DNA from: Thermomonas sp. S9
Lineage (GTDB): Bacteria > Pseudomonadota > Gammaproteobacteria > Xanthomonadales > Xanthomonadaceae
Direction of reading: 5' to 3'
Assembly: GCF_024704365.1 (NCBI RefSeq)
Contig: NZ_JAJDFY010000001.1
Location: forward strand, 849,001 to 913,000
Length of the DNA: 64,000 nt
Positions within the stretch are counted from its first letter, which is position 1; the number at the start of each line of letters is the position of its first letter. A program made the translations under genes and the position numbers. The notes beneath the pieces are model-generated. The model was given only the letters and a program-made list of their open reading frames with translations, searched no databases and was not told where the DNA came from. Positions 21,808-31,005 of the stretch are shown here, piece by piece.

Positions 21808-22725
21808 GCCCGGCGCAGTCCTCGCGCGCGGCCAGCCTGCAGCTGCTGGCCGGGGCCGCGATCATCGGCAGCAACGGGATCATGGTGCGGCTGGCCGGGA
21901 TGCCGCCGACCGCGGTGGCGTTCTGGCGGATGCTGCTGGCCGGGGTGCTGCTGAGCTGTGCTGGTGACGCTGCGCCACAACTGGCAGGCGCTGCCCGGCA
22001 AGGCCTGGCGCTGGCTGGCGGTGCCGGTGCTGGCGTTCGCCATCGACCTGTGGATGTGGCACCAGAGCATCCTGCGGATCGGCCCGGGTCTGGCCACCCT
22101 GCTGGCGAACGCGCAGGTGTTCTTCATGGCGCTGGCCGGCGTGCTGCTGTTCCGCGAGCGGTTGGGGCCGCGCTTCGTGGCGGGCGTGCTGCTGGCGTTC
22201 TTCGGGCTGTGGCTGCTGCTGGGCGCGGACTGGGCCAGCCTGCCGCCGCAGTACCGCGGCGGGGTCTGGCTGGGGCTGGCGACCGGAGTCGCGTATGCCG
22301 CCTACAACGTCGGGATCAAGCGCACCCAGGCGCTGGCCGGGGCCGGGCGCGCGCGGGTGCCGGTGGAGCAGGTGCTGTGCCTGGCCGCGTTCGGCAGCGC
22401 GGTGTGCCTGGGTGCGATCGGCTGGGCCGAGGGCGAGGCGTTCCGGCCGCCGTCGCTGCACGCCTGGGGCGTGCTGCTGGCGTTGGCCGCGATCGGCCAC
22501 TGCCTGAGCTGGATCCTGATCTCGCGCGCGATGGGCGCATTGCCGGTGGCGCTGGCCGGCCTGCTGCTGCTGGCGCAGCCGATCGTGGCCTACCTGCTGG
22601 ACGTGCTGCTGTTCGACGTGCCGGTGTCGCCGCGGCAGTGGCTGGGGCTGGCGGTCAGCCTGGCCGGGATTTTCGTGGCCGGGGTTCGTGGCCGGCAGCC
22701 GCCGCTGCCCGCGCAGGAGCCGTGA
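21804..22725 (+). CDS. EamA/DMT-family transporter, frameshifted near 21957
   Basis: About 306 residues with ten hydrophobic helices in two EamA repeats make this a drug/metabolite transporter family exporter of the inner membrane. The first 50 residues ([28 protein letters not shown]) are in one frame and the remainder (VLVTLRHNW onward) in another. Removing the T at 21957 joins them as [12 protein letters not shown]. Substrate cannot be predicted. GTG start at 21804 overlaps the DUF2007 stop. The gene ends next to the second REP-like palindrome. Confidence 0.82.
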
Positions 22726-22749
22726 GGCGCGCGGCCACGCGGTCTGCTG

Positions 22750-22784
22750 CCCGTTCATGGTTCGACAGGCCCGCCACGAACGGG
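22750..22784. repeat. REP-like imperfect palindrome, copy 2
   Basis: Eleven-base arms (CCCGTTCATGG and CCACGAACGGG, one mismatch) flank a centre starting TTCGACAGGC, identical in its core to copy 1 at 6705. It lies between the convergent ends of the EamA transporter gene and the orfX-like gene. The location repeats that of copy 1. Confidence 0.65.
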
Positions 22785-22811
22785 CATGGGGCGCGCCGCG
22801 GGCTGCGGCTG

Positions 22812-23455
22812 TCAGAGCGGAGTGATCGCGCAGGTATAGACCAGTTCGCAGGCGCCGCGGCCGGTGTCGTCGCGGCGCAGGAGCTGGCCCAGTGCCAGCC
22901 GTGATCGTCGATCCGCACCAGCCAGCCGTCGAGGCGGACGTGTTGCCCCGCGTGCAGGCGGTGCAAGGTCGCCGCCACCCGCTCGTCGGCCGGGACGATG
23001 TGCATGTTCGCGCTGCTGCGGGCGATCTCGGCCGGCGGGATCGGCGGATGCCCGCGCCAGCGGTAGTGGTACCAGCGGCCGCTTTGGTGGATCGACAGAT
23101 GCTTGAGGATTGCCGGGTCGGCCATCCGGCCCCAGCCCAGCGCGAGGTCGCTGGGCGAATACGCCGCCTCGTGCCCGAAGCGGTAGTCCTCGCGGGCGAG
23201 CACGCGGGCATCCACGCTGAACCCGGCCAGCGCGGTGAGGTTGGCGGGCCCCACGTCGGGCAGGACGGTGCCGGGGGGCACCGGGCTTTGCAGCGGCGGG
23301 TCGCCGGGATGCACCTGTGGCGGCAGCGGGCAGGCCGGCGGCGCCGCGGCGGTGGACGGTGCCGGGGGCGGCAGGCGCACGTGCGGATGCGCCAGCCACC
23401 AGCACAGGGCCAGGCAGACGGCGACGGCCAGGATCAGGCCGCTGCGGGTGGGCAT
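22812..23455 (-). CDS. Membrane-anchored hypothetical protein, possible OrfX, frameshifted near 22880
   Basis: A 214-codon gene with an N-terminal membrane helix (about residues 6-20: LILAVAVCLALCWWLA), a Pro/Ala-rich linker, and a soluble domain with EDYRFGHEAAYSPSDLALGWGRM and SGRWYHYRWRG. The last 26 codons, ending CELVYTCAITPL, are in another frame; one base added near 22880 reconnects them. No family is recognised with certainty. In Xanthomonas the ahpC-ahpF-oxyR cluster is followed by an unknown gene called orfX, and the position here fits that; this identity is inferred from synteny. Confidence 0.6.
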
Positions 23456-23477
23456 ATGGGCTCCAGGCGCGCGGGGG

Positions 23478-24378
23478 TCAGCCCAATTGTGCACGCGCGC
23501 GTGCGCCGATGACATCCGCCACCTGGTGCAGGAAGCCGTCCAGCGCCGACGACTTGCGCCAGGCCAGCGCCAGCCGGCGGGTGGGGGCGGGATCGGCGAA
23601 CGGCACCAGCCGGATCCCAGCCGGCTGCACCACCGGCGCATGCACCGACAGCGCCGGCAGCAGGGTGACACCGACCCCGGCGGCCACCATCTGGCGCAGG
23701 GTCTCCAGGCTGGTGGCGCGGAACCCGGCTTTTTCCTGTGCGCCGGACAGCCGGCACACGTCCAGCGCCTGGTCGCGCAGGCAGTGGCCGTCCTCCAGCA
23801 GCAGCAGGGTCTCGTGGCCAAGGTCATCAATGTGCAGGCCGCGCGCCTGCGCCAGCGGGTGGCGTTCGGGCGCGGCCAGCACAAAGGGCTCTTCGAACAG
23901 GAATTGCGCGTGCAGCTGCTCGTCGTGCAGTGGCAGCGCCAGCAGCGCGGCATCCAGCTGGCCATCGCGCAGACGCTGCAGCAGCACGTCGCTCTTTTCC
24001 TCCACCAGCAGCAGCTCCAGCTGCGGGAAGGCCTCGCGCAGGGCCGGCACCGCATGCGGCAGCAAATACGGGCCGAGGGTGGGGAACACGCCCAGGCGCA
24101 GGGTGCCGGAGGCCGGGTCGTGGCTTGCGCCGCGCGGCCTCCTTCATCTCGTCCACGTCGGCGACGATCCGGCGCGCGCGCTGCACCACGTCCTGGCCGG
24201 CGGCGGTGAGCATCACCTTGCGCGGCGCGCGCTCGATCAGGACCACGCCCAGCTCCTCCTCCAGCTTGCGGATCTGGGTCGAGAGCGTGGGCTGGCTGAC
24301 GAAGCAGGCCTCCGCCGCCTTGCCGAAGTGGCGCAGATCGGCCAGGGCCACCAGGTACTTCAGGTCGCGCAGGTTCAT
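23478..24378 (-). CDS. oxyR: Hydrogen peroxide-responsive LysR-type regulator OxyR, frameshifted near 24125
   Basis: The gene (about 299 codons) has a LysR winged-helix N-terminus ([39 protein letters not shown]) and the effector domain with the redox pair: Cys in [17 protein letters not shown], the two cysteines that form the OxyR disulfide. The two parts are out of frame; deleting one T at 24125-24126 gives [25 protein letters not shown]. OxyR activates peroxide defence when oxidised. It follows ahpF by 44 bases on the same strand, and a candidate OxyR operator lies upstream of ahpC. Confidence 0.9.
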
Positions 24379-24422
24379 GCCGCCTCCGCTGCAATGCTTG
24401 GGGCCGGGGGACGGGCGCCGCT

Positions 24423-25995
24423 TCAGGCCGCCTGTGCGGCGCCCGCCGGGGTGCGGATCAGATGGTCGAAGGCGGACAGCGCGGCGGTCGAGCCGGCGCC
24501 CATCGCGACCACGATCTGCTTGTACGGCTCGGTGGTGGCGTCGCCGGCGGCGAACACCCCGGGCAGCGAGGTCTGGCCGCGGTCGTCGATCACGATCTCG
24601 CCGCGCGGCGACAGCTTCACCGTGCCCTTGAGCCACTCGGTATTCGGCAGCAGGCCGATCTGCACGAACACGCCATCCACCGCCAGCTCGTGGCGCAGCG
24701 CGGTGCCGCGCTCCAGCCAGCGCAGGCCGGTCAGGCGCTGGCCGTTGCCCAGCATCTCGGTGGTCTGCGCGTTCAGCACGATGCTGACATTGGGCAGGCT
24801 GCGCAGCTTTGCGTTGCAACACATCATCGGCGCGCAGCTTGTGCTCGTATTCGAGCAAGGTGACGTGCGCCGCGATGCCGGCGAGGTCGATCGCCGCCTC
24901 CACGCCGGAATTGCCGCCGCCGATCACCGCCACCGGCTTGCCTTTGAACAGCGGGCCGTCGCAATGCGGGCAGTAGGTGACGCCGCGGGTGCGGTACTCG
25001 GCCTCGCCGGGCACGCCGGTCTGGCGCCAGCGCGCGCCGGGCGCCAGCACCACGCTGCGCGCGCGCAGGGTGGCACCGGTTTCCAGTTCGATGCCGACCA
25101 GGCCATCATTGCCGGCTGGATGCAGGCTGCGCGCGACCTGCGCGGTGACCAGGTCCACCCCGTACTGGCGCACGTGCGCTTCCAGCGCGGCGGCCAGCTT
25201 CGGGCCTTCGGTGTATTCGACCGAGGGGACGTTCTCGATCGCCAGCGTGTCCAGCACCTGGCCGCCGAAGCGCTCGGCCACCAGGCCGGTGCGGATGCCC
25301 TTGCGCGCGGCGTAGATCGCGGCCGCCGCGCCGGCCGGGCCGCCGCCGACGATCAGCATGTCGTAGGGCTCGCGGTCCTTCAGCGCTTCGGTGGTGCGTG
25401 CGGCGGCACCGGTGTCGAGCCTGGCGAGGATCTGCTCCACGCCCATGCGCCCGTTCTCGAACGGCTGGCCATTGAGGTAGACGGTTGGCACCGACAGGAT
25501 CTGGCGCGCCTCGACCTCGTCGCGGAACAGCGCGCCGTCGATCGCCACGTGGCGGATGCGCGGATTCAGCACGCTCATCGCGTTCAGCGCCTGGATCGTG
25601 TCCGGGCAGCTCTGGCAGTGCAGCGACATGTAAGTCTCGAAGCGGTAGTCGCCGTCCAGCGCGCGCACCTGCGCGGCCAGCGCCTCGTCGATCTTCACCG
25701 GGTGCCCGCCGACCTGCAGCAGGGCCAGCACCAGCGAGGTGAACTCGTGGCCCAGCGGGATCCCCGCGAAGCCGACCTGCACGTCGCTGCCGGCGCGGCG
25801 GATCAGGAACGAAGGCGTGCGCGCGTCGTCGCCGGCGACCCGGGTGATCTTCGGCGAGAGCGCGGCGATCTCGTCCAGCAGCGCGTCCAGTTCGCGCGCG
25901 GCCGGCGAGGCGTCCAGGCTGGCGACCAGTTCGATCGGCGCCTGCACGCGCTCCAGGTAGCCGGCCAGTTGGTCTTTCAGGTCTTGCTCGAGCAT
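24423..25995 (-). CDS. ahpF: Alkyl hydroperoxide reductase subunit F, frameshifted near 24809
   Basis: The 523-codon flavoprotein reduces AhpC with NADH. The N-terminal double thioredoxin-like domain has the CxxC-like HCQSCPD at about residue 129, then the FAD Rossmann motif [17 protein letters not shown] and the redox pair CPHC at about 345-348, followed by the NADH-binding [15 protein letters not shown]. The C-terminal 140 codons ([14 protein letters not shown] to the end) are in another frame; deleting one base in the TTT at 24808-24810 restores VLQRKLRSLPN. The start at 25995 gives [10 protein letters not shown], the usual family start. Confidence 0.93.
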
Positions 25996-26060
25996 TCGGG
26001 ACATCCTCGGGGGAGGGTGGGGCGTGGGGTGGATATGGCGGAAACGGTGGAGTGGAAGCG

Positions 26061-26123
26061 GGCTGCGGCCAGCCGCGCAGGGCGGCGGGGCTGGCCGCAG
26101 CCCCTTCCCGGCGCGGGAAGGGG
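26061..26123 (-). repeat. Two stable inverted repeats between ahpC and ahpF
   Basis: GGCTGCGGCCAGCC (26061-26074) and GGCTGGCCGCAGCC (26089-26102) form a perfect 14-bp stem. Overlapping its right edge, CCCCTTCCCG and CGGGAAGGGG (26101-26123) form a perfect 10-bp hairpin with a three-base loop. Both lie in the 168-base gap of the ahpC-ahpF transcript, where a stem could cause partial termination or protect the ahpC 3' end, giving more AhpC than AhpF. Confidence 0.6.
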
Positions 26124-26163
26124 TGCGGGCCGCGGACGGCAGCGGCCGCCCGCGGCGCGAGGG

Positions 26164-26763
26164 TCAGATCTTGCCGACCAGATCCAGCGACGGCTTGAGG
26201 GTCTTGGCGCCCTCGTTCCACTTGGCCGGGCACACTTCGTTCGGGTGCGCGGCCACGTACTGCGCGGCCTTCAGCTTGCGCAGGGTTTCGGTGACGTCGC
26301 GCGCGATCGCGTTGTCGTGCACTTCCATGGTCTTGATCAGGCCGTCCGGGCTGACGATGAAGGTGCCGCGCAGGGCCAGGCCTTCCTCGTCGATGTGCAC
26401 GCCGAAGGCGCGGGTCAGCTGGTGGGTGGGGTCGCCGACCAGCGGGAACCTGGCCTTGCCGACCGCCGGGCTGGTTTCGTGCCAGACCTTGTGCGAGAAG
26501 TGGGTGTCGGTGGTGACGATGTAGACCTCGGCGCCCAGCGTCTGGAACTCGGCATAGTGCTCGGCCGCGTCCTCGATTTCGGTCGGGCAATTGAAGGTGA
26601 AGGCGGCCGGCATGAAGATCAGCACCGACCACTTGCCGGCCAGGTCCTTGTCGGTGACCTCGATGAACTTGCCCTCGCGGTAGGCTTGCGCCTTGAACGC
26701 GGGGATGCGGGTGTTGATCAGCGGACGACGGTCGGCTTGCAGGCTGTTTTCGAGCAGGGACAT
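26164..26763 (-). CDS. ahpC: Alkyl hydroperoxide reductase subunit C (2-Cys peroxiredoxin)
   Basis: The 199-residue peroxiredoxin reduces hydrogen peroxide and organic peroxides. The peroxidatic Cys is in FTFNCPTE at about residue 59 and the resolving Cys in NEVCPAKW at about 178; the HFSHKVWHE segment is typical. It is slightly longer at the N-terminus than E. coli AhpC. A GGAGAG site lies eight bases before the ATG at 26763. The gene heads the ahpC-ahpF-oxyR cluster, behind an AT-rich promoter with a candidate OxyR site. Confidence 0.97.
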   Translation of the reverse strand: MSLLENSLQADRRPLINTRIPAFKAQAYREGKFIEVTDKDLAGKWSVLIFMPAAFTFNCPTEIEDAAEHYAEFQTLGAEVYIVTTDTHFSHKVWHETSPAVGKARFPLVGDPTHQLTRAFGVHIDEEGLALRGTFIVSPDGLIKTMEVHDNAIARDVTETLRKLKAAQYVAAHPNEVCPAKWNEGAKTLKPSLDLVGKI

Positions 26764-26842
26764 CTTTCAGACTCTCCATGTGGGGGATGTTGCGCTGCGC
26801 AAAAACTAGCGCGCGCGATTCAATCCATCAATAAAATCGTTT

Positions 26843-26868
26843 CTATCATTTAGATAGATTTTAACTAT
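26843..26868 (-). promoter_or_regulatory. Candidate OxyR operator upstream of ahpC
   Basis: Three tetramers with the exact spacing of the OxyR consensus are present: CTAT (26843-26846), seven bases, ATAG (26854-26857), seven bases, CTAT (26865-26868). The fourth expected ATAG on the left (26832-26835) reads TAAA, a poor match. The site is 80-105 bases upstream of ahpC in a strikingly AT-rich patch of an otherwise very GC-rich sequence. Confidence 0.6.
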
Positions 26869-26942
26869 CAATAGCGGAGAGCCCCTGAAATGCAGCCTTC
26901 CAGACGCCATCCTGCGGCGATCATCCTGGTTCGGTGTCGAGC

Positions 26943-27797
26943 ATGAGTGCGGCGACGGTCGTCGGGCTGCTGCGTATTCAGGCAGCGGGCATCGATCCCG
27001 TCGATGGCGAACTGCTGCTGGCGGAGGCGCTGGGGCGTCCCCGCAGCTGGCTGTACGCGCATCCGGAGGCGCCTGTATCTGCGTCGGCGCGCGCGCGGTT
27101 CGAGGCGCTGCTGGCGCGCCGGCAGGCGGGCGAGCCGGTGGCCTACCTGCTCGGGCGGCAGGGGTTCTGGAGCCTGGAGCTGGAGGTGGGCCCGGCGACC
27201 CTGATCCCACGTCCGGAAACCGAGCGGCTGGTGGAACTGGCGCTGGCGCGCCTGCCGGCGGGGCCGCCGCTGCACGTGGCCGACCTCGGTACCGGCAGCG
27301 GCGCGATCGCATTGGCGCTGGCGCGCGAGCGGCCGCAGGCGCGCATCGTCGCCACCGATGCCAGTGCGGAGGCGCTGGCGGTGGCGCGGCGCAACGCCGA
27401 ACGTCTTGGCCTGGTCCAGGTCGAGTTCCGCCTTGGCGACTGGCTGGCCCCGCTGCGCGGCGAGCGCTTCGATCTGATCGTGAGCAATCCGCCTTACATC
27501 GCACTCGGCGATCCGCATCTGGCGCAGGGCGATCTGCGCTTCGAGCCGCCCATGGCGCTGGCCTGCGGCACGGACGGGCTGGAGGCGATCCGGGGGATCG
27601 TGCGCGATGCCGGCCGCCATCTGCATCCGGGCGGCTGGCTGCTGCTGGAGCACGGCTGGAACCAGGGCGCGGCGGTGCGCGGCCTGCTGGAGGCGGCGGA
27701 CTTCGTCGAGGTTGCGACCGGACGCGATCTGGAAGGGCGCGAGCGGGTCAGTCTGGGCCGTTGGGTACAGGCCGCGCCGCAGTCTGCGCCGGGGTGA
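26943..27797 (+). CDS. prmC: Peptide chain release factor N5-glutamine methyltransferase
   Basis: The 284-residue enzyme methylates the GGQ glutamine of release factors RF1 and RF2. It has the helical N-terminal domain with the [12 protein letters not shown] motif (about 93-104), the SAM-binding [14 protein letters not shown] loop and the catalytic NPPY at about residue 182. Its substrate RF1 is encoded at 48163 here. The ATG at 26943 is preferred to a GTG at 26934. It diverges from ahpC. Confidence 0.93.
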   Translation: MSAATVVGLLRIQAAGIDPVDGELLLAEALGRPRSWLYAHPEAPVSASARARFEALLARRQAGEPVAYLLGRQGFWSLELEVGPATLIPRPETERLVELALARLPAGPPLHVADLGTGSGAIALALARERPQARIVATDASAEALAVARRNAERLGLVQVEFRLGDWLAPLRGERFDLIVSNPPYIALGDPHLAQGDLRFEPPMALACGTDGLEAIRGIVRDAGRHLHPGGWLLLEHGWNQGAAVRGLLEAADFVEVATGRDLEGRERVSLGRWVQAAPQSAPG

Positions 27798-27820
27798 GCG
27801 GGACGGTCGAAGCGGCCAGT

Positions 27821-27826
27821 TAGACT
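27821..27826 (+). promoter_or_regulatory. Candidate -10 element for proline iminopeptidase gene
   Basis: TAGACT, extended to TTAGACT, lies 31 bases before the ATG at 27857 in the 59-base gap after prmC. No convincing -35 is seen, so this is a weak call. Confidence 0.3.
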
Positions 27827-27856
27827 CTGTGCCTTCCCACACGCCGGAGCCCCGCC

Positions 27857-28804
27857 ATGCGCAGCCTGTATCCCGAGATCACGCCCTACCGCAGCGGCAT
27901 GCTCGCGGTGGATGCGCGCCACACCCTGTACTGGGAAGAGTGCGGCAATCCCGACGGCAAGCCGGTGGTGCTGCTGCACGGTGGCCCGGGCGGCGGCTGC
28001 AGCGCCAACATGCGGCGCTTCCACGACCCGGCGAAGTACCGCATCGTGCTGTTCGACCAGCGTGGCGCCGGGCGCAGCACGCCGCATGCCGACCTCACCG
28101 ACAACACCACCTGGGACCTGGTGGCCGACATCGAAAAGCTGCGCGAGCACCTGGGCATCGCGCGCTGGCAGGTGTTCGGCGGCAGCTGGGGCTCGACCCT
28201 GGCGCTGGCCTATGCCGAAACCCACCCGCAGCGCGTCACCGAGCTGGTGCTGCGCGGCATCTTCCTGCTGCGGCGCTGGGAGCTGGAATGGTTCTACCAG
28301 GAGGGTGCCAACCGTCTGTTCCCGGATGCGTGGCAGCATTTCCTGGCGCCGATCCCGCCAGTGGAGCGCTGCGACCTGATCGGCGCCTACTACCGGCGCC
28401 TGACCTCCGACGACGAGGGCGTGCGGCTGGCCGCGGCGCGCGCCTGGAGCATCTGGGAGGGCGCCACCAGCTATCTGCACATCCCCGACGACTATGCCGA
28501 GACCCACGGCGACCCGCAGTTCGCGCTGGCGTTCGCGCGGATCGAGAACCACTACTTCGTCAACGGCGGGTTCTTCGACGAGGAGGGCCAGCTACTGCGC
28601 GACGCGCACCGGATCGCCGACATCCCCGGCGTGATCGTGCACGGCCGCTACGACGTGGTCTGCCCGATCCAGAATGCCTTCGACCTGCATGCGGTGTGGC
28701 CGCGCGCGGAGCTGCTGGTCAGTCCCGCGTCCGGGCATTCGGCGTTCGAGGCCGAGAACGTGGATGCGCTGGTGCGCGCCACCGACCGCTTCGCCACTGG
28801 TTGA
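27857..28804 (+). CDS. pip: Proline iminopeptidase
   Basis: The 315-residue alpha/beta-hydrolase removes N-terminal proline from peptides (peptidase family S33). The oxyanion-region HGGPGGG is at about residues 39-45, the nucleophile Ser is in GGSWGSTLALAYAE near 111, and the catalytic Asp and His are in HGRYDVVCP and SGHSAFE. All family landmarks and the length fit. No signal peptide, hence cytoplasmic. The ATG at 27857 follows GGAG at a short distance. Confidence 0.95.
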   Translation: MRSLYPEITPYRSGMLAVDARHTLYWEECGNPDGKPVVLLHGGPGGGCSANMRRFHDPAKYRIVLFDQRGAGRSTPHADLTDNTTWDLVADIEKLREHLGIARWQVFGGSWGSTLALAYAETHPQRVTELVLRGIFLLRRWELEWFYQEGANRLFPDAWQHFLAPIPPVERCDLIGAYYRRLTSDDEGVRLAAARAWSIWEGATSYLHIPDDYAETHGDPQFALAFARIENHYFVNGGFFDEEGQLLRDAHRIADIPGVIVHGRYDVVCPIQNAFDLHAVWPRAELLVSPASGHSAFEAENVDALVRATDRFATG

Positions 28805-28827
28805 GGCGGCGGTCCGGCAGACGGCGA

Positions 28828-29370
28828 TCAATCCGCTGGACTGCCGTCCGGATTGCGTTCGATCATCCACAGCCCGGCCCACAGCTTGAGGTCCAGTTCG
28901 TAGCCTTCGGCGTGCTTGCGCATCAGCCAGGCCGGGGCCTCATGGCGCGGTACTGCGTGCACGGTGATGCGCTCGTCGCCGATGCCGCCACCTGCGCCCA
29001 CCCGCACCAGCTCGCGGGCGCGCACGAAGGCGATGCGCTCGTTGGTCAGGCCCGCGCTGGTGGGGCCGGTGAGCAGCAGCTCCAGCCGACCCGGCGCCCA
29101 GCCGGTTTCCTCGATCAGCTCCTCGCGCGCGGCTTCCAGCAGGGTGGCATGCGCGGGATCGTCGCCGACCAGCCCGGCGGGCATCTCGATCGTGCGCGCG
29201 CCCAGCGGGATGCGGTATTGCTCGACGAACAGCACCTCGTCGGCCGGGGTGACGGCGATGATGATCACCGCCATGCCCTCGCCATGCACGCGTTCGCAGG
29301 ACTCCCAATGGCCGATGCGCACCAGCCGCAGCCATTGGCCTTCGTGGAGGATTTCGCGGGCGTTATTCAT
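28828..29370 (-). CDS. NUDIX hydrolase, ADP-ribose pyrophosphatase-like
   Basis: The 180-residue protein has a Nudix box beginning at GLVGDD and ending AREELIEETGW (about residues 66-92), with the metal-binding glutamates in place. The preceding QYRIPLG-TIEMPAG segment is typical of the ADP-sugar pyrophosphatase branch (NudF-like), which hydrolyses ADP-ribose. Substrate preference cannot be fixed from sequence alone. It converges on pip across 23 bases. Confidence 0.85.
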   Translation of the reverse strand: MNNAREILHEGQWLRLVRIGHWESCERVHGEGMAVIIIAVTPADEVLFVEQYRIPLGARTIEMPAGLVGDDPAHATLLEAAREELIEETGWAPGRLELLLTGPTSAGLTNERIAFVRARELVRVGAGGGIGDERITVHAVPRHEAPAWLMRKHAEGYELDLKLWAGLWMIERNPDGSPAD

Positions 29371-29434
29371 GCCCCGATGCTAGCGCAGGCGGATGACCGC
29401 CAGCGTGCGCGGGTGGTCGTCAAGCGGGTGGCCG

Positions 29435-30328
29435 TCAGGCGGGTGGGCCGGCCGCGGCGGCCAGCCGGCGGCGGGTGAGCGGCCCGAAGCCGACCCAGTC
29501 GGCCAGTGCGTCCAGTTCGGCGGGGTCGCCGCCCTGGCGGGTGAAGTCATGCACCGGCAGCGGGGCGTCCAGCGCGACCGTGGTCAGCTGCCGCCACAGC
29601 AGGACCTGCGTCCGCTGCTCGCGCAGGCGCGCGGCCAGCTGGGCGGCGCCGCGCAGGCGCAGGAACGGCACTTCGTCGATGCGCTCCAGCAGCGCGTCCA
29701 GCGAACCGAAATGGGCCAGCAGTACCGCCGCCGACTTCGGGCCGATGCCGGTGACGCCGGGGATGTTGTCCACCGCATCGCCGGTCAGCGCCAGATAGTC
29801 GGCGATCTGGTGCGCGTGCACGCCGTGCCGCGCCTTCACGTCGTCCGCGCCCCAGCGCTCGCCCCTGGCGAAGTCGTACTGCTCATCGCCCGCGTGCAGC
29901 AGCTGCGAGAGGTCCTTGTCGGCGGACACGATCACGCTGCGGAAGCCGTATCCGCGCGCGCGGTGGGCGGCACTGCCGATCAGGTCATCGGCTTCGTAGT
30001 CGGTATGCGCCAGGGTCGGAAGCCCCAGCGCCTGGCACAGCGCCTTGCACCAGGCGAACTGCCGGCGCAGCTCCGGCGGGGCCGGCTCGCGGTTGGCCTT
30101 GTAGGCCGGATACAGCGCGTTGCGGAAGCACGAATCCAGCGCCTCGTCGAAGGCGATGGCGATGTGGGTCGGGTGCTCGCGTTCCAGCAGCTCCAGCAGG
30201 AAGCGGGCGAAGCCATGCACCGCGTTGGTGGGCCAGCCGTCGGCGTCGTGGAACTCGTCCGGCAGCGAATGCCAGGCGCGGAATACGTACAGCGAGGCAT
30301 CGACGAGGTGGAGGGTGGGCGCGCTCAT
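29435..30328 (-). CDS. 5'-3' exonuclease / flap endonuclease-like protein
   Basis: The 297-residue protein corresponds to the stand-alone 5'-nuclease domain related to the N-terminus of DNA polymerase I. Conserved metal-binding acidic residues are in LVDASLYVFRA, AIAFDEALDSCFR, TDYEADDLIGS and VSADKDLSQLL, followed by the helix-hairpin-helix DNA-binding segment GDAVDNIPGVTGIGPKSAAVLL. It would remove flaps or RNA primers. It could be called ExoIX/Xni-like, but the family assignment within the group is uncertain. Confidence 0.87.
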   Translation of the reverse strand: MSAPTLHLVDASLYVFRAWHSLPDEFHDADGWPTNAVHGFARFLLELLEREHPTHIAIAFDEALDSCFRNALYPAYKANREPAPPELRRQFAWCKALCQALGLPTLAHTDYEADDLIGSAAHRARGYGFRSVIVSADKDLSQLLHAGDEQYDFARGERWGADDVKARHGVHAHQIADYLALTGDAVDNIPGVTGIGPKSAAVLLAHFGSLDALLERIDEVPFLRLRGAAQLAARLREQRTQVLLWRQLTTVALDAPLPVHDFTRQGGDPAELDALADWVGFGPLTRRRLAAAAGPPA

Positions 30329-30360
30329 CCGGCGATTGTAGGCGGCGACCGCCGTCTGGC

Positions 30361-30930
30361 TCAGGGATGCCAGTCCGCCAGTAGCGCGGCCGGATCGGGG
30401 CGTTCGCGCTCGGGTGCGGCGAGCTGCGGAGTGCCGATGGCGACCGTGCCGACCAGTTCCTCATCGGGCGCCAGCCCCAGCGTGCCTTCCAGGAATGGGC
30501 GGTCGTAGGCCGGCCAGCCGGTCAGCCATTGCGCGCCGAAGCCTTCGGCCTGCGCCGCCTGCAGCAGCAGCAGGCAGACGCAGGCGGCGCTGGCGCGGCG
30601 TTCGGCTTCCGGGATCTTGGTGTCCGGTTCCAGCCGCGCGATCACCGCCAGCGTCAGCGGCGGCAGGGTGAAGCGGGTGCGCAGCTTCTCCTCCACCGCC
30701 GCGCCGGCGTCCGGCTCGCGCTGGCGCAGGCGCGCGAGCGCGGCGTCGGCCAGCGCCGCGCGGGCCGTGCCTGCGATCCGCAGGAACCGGAACGGCACCC
30801 GCTTGCCGTGGTCGGGCACGCGCACCGCGGTGCGCAGCATGCGCAGCAGGGTCGCCTCATCCGGGCCGGGCGAGGTCAATTGCCGGGTCGGCACGGAGCG
30901 GCGGGAGTCGAGCGCCTGGAGGGTGAGCAT
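30361..30930 (-). CDS. Nitroreductase family protein
   Basis: The 189-residue flavoprotein starts with LQALDSRRSVPTRQL and has the FMN-binding arginines typical of the YdjA-like nitroreductase branch (VRVPDHGKRVPFRFLRI), plus a C-terminal GTVAIGTPQ. Nitroreductases of this branch are FMN-dependent NAD(P)H oxidoreductases with loosely defined substrates. A Met 30 bases upstream at 30960 could be an alternative start; 30930 fits the family. It is divergent from pntAA. Confidence 0.82.
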   Translation of the reverse strand: MLTLQALDSRRSVPTRQLTSPGPDEATLLRMLRTAVRVPDHGKRVPFRFLRIAGTARAALADAALARLRQREPDAGAAVEEKLRTRFTLPPLTLAVIARLEPDTKIPEAERRASAACVCLLLLQAAQAEGFGAQWLTGWPAYDRPFLEGTLGLAPDEELVGTVAIGTPQLAAPERERPDPAALLADWHP

Positions 30931-31005
30931 CGTGGCAGCGTGCTTGCGGGAGGTGGCCATGGTAGCGGTAGGATGCGGCATCCCAGAACCGATGCGGAGC
31001 AGGCG

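Noticed and set aside
23317-26853. A 1178-codon frame antisense to oxyR-ahpF-ahpC
   Set aside because: It spans three genes with clear homology on the other strand; the length is an effect of GC bias.
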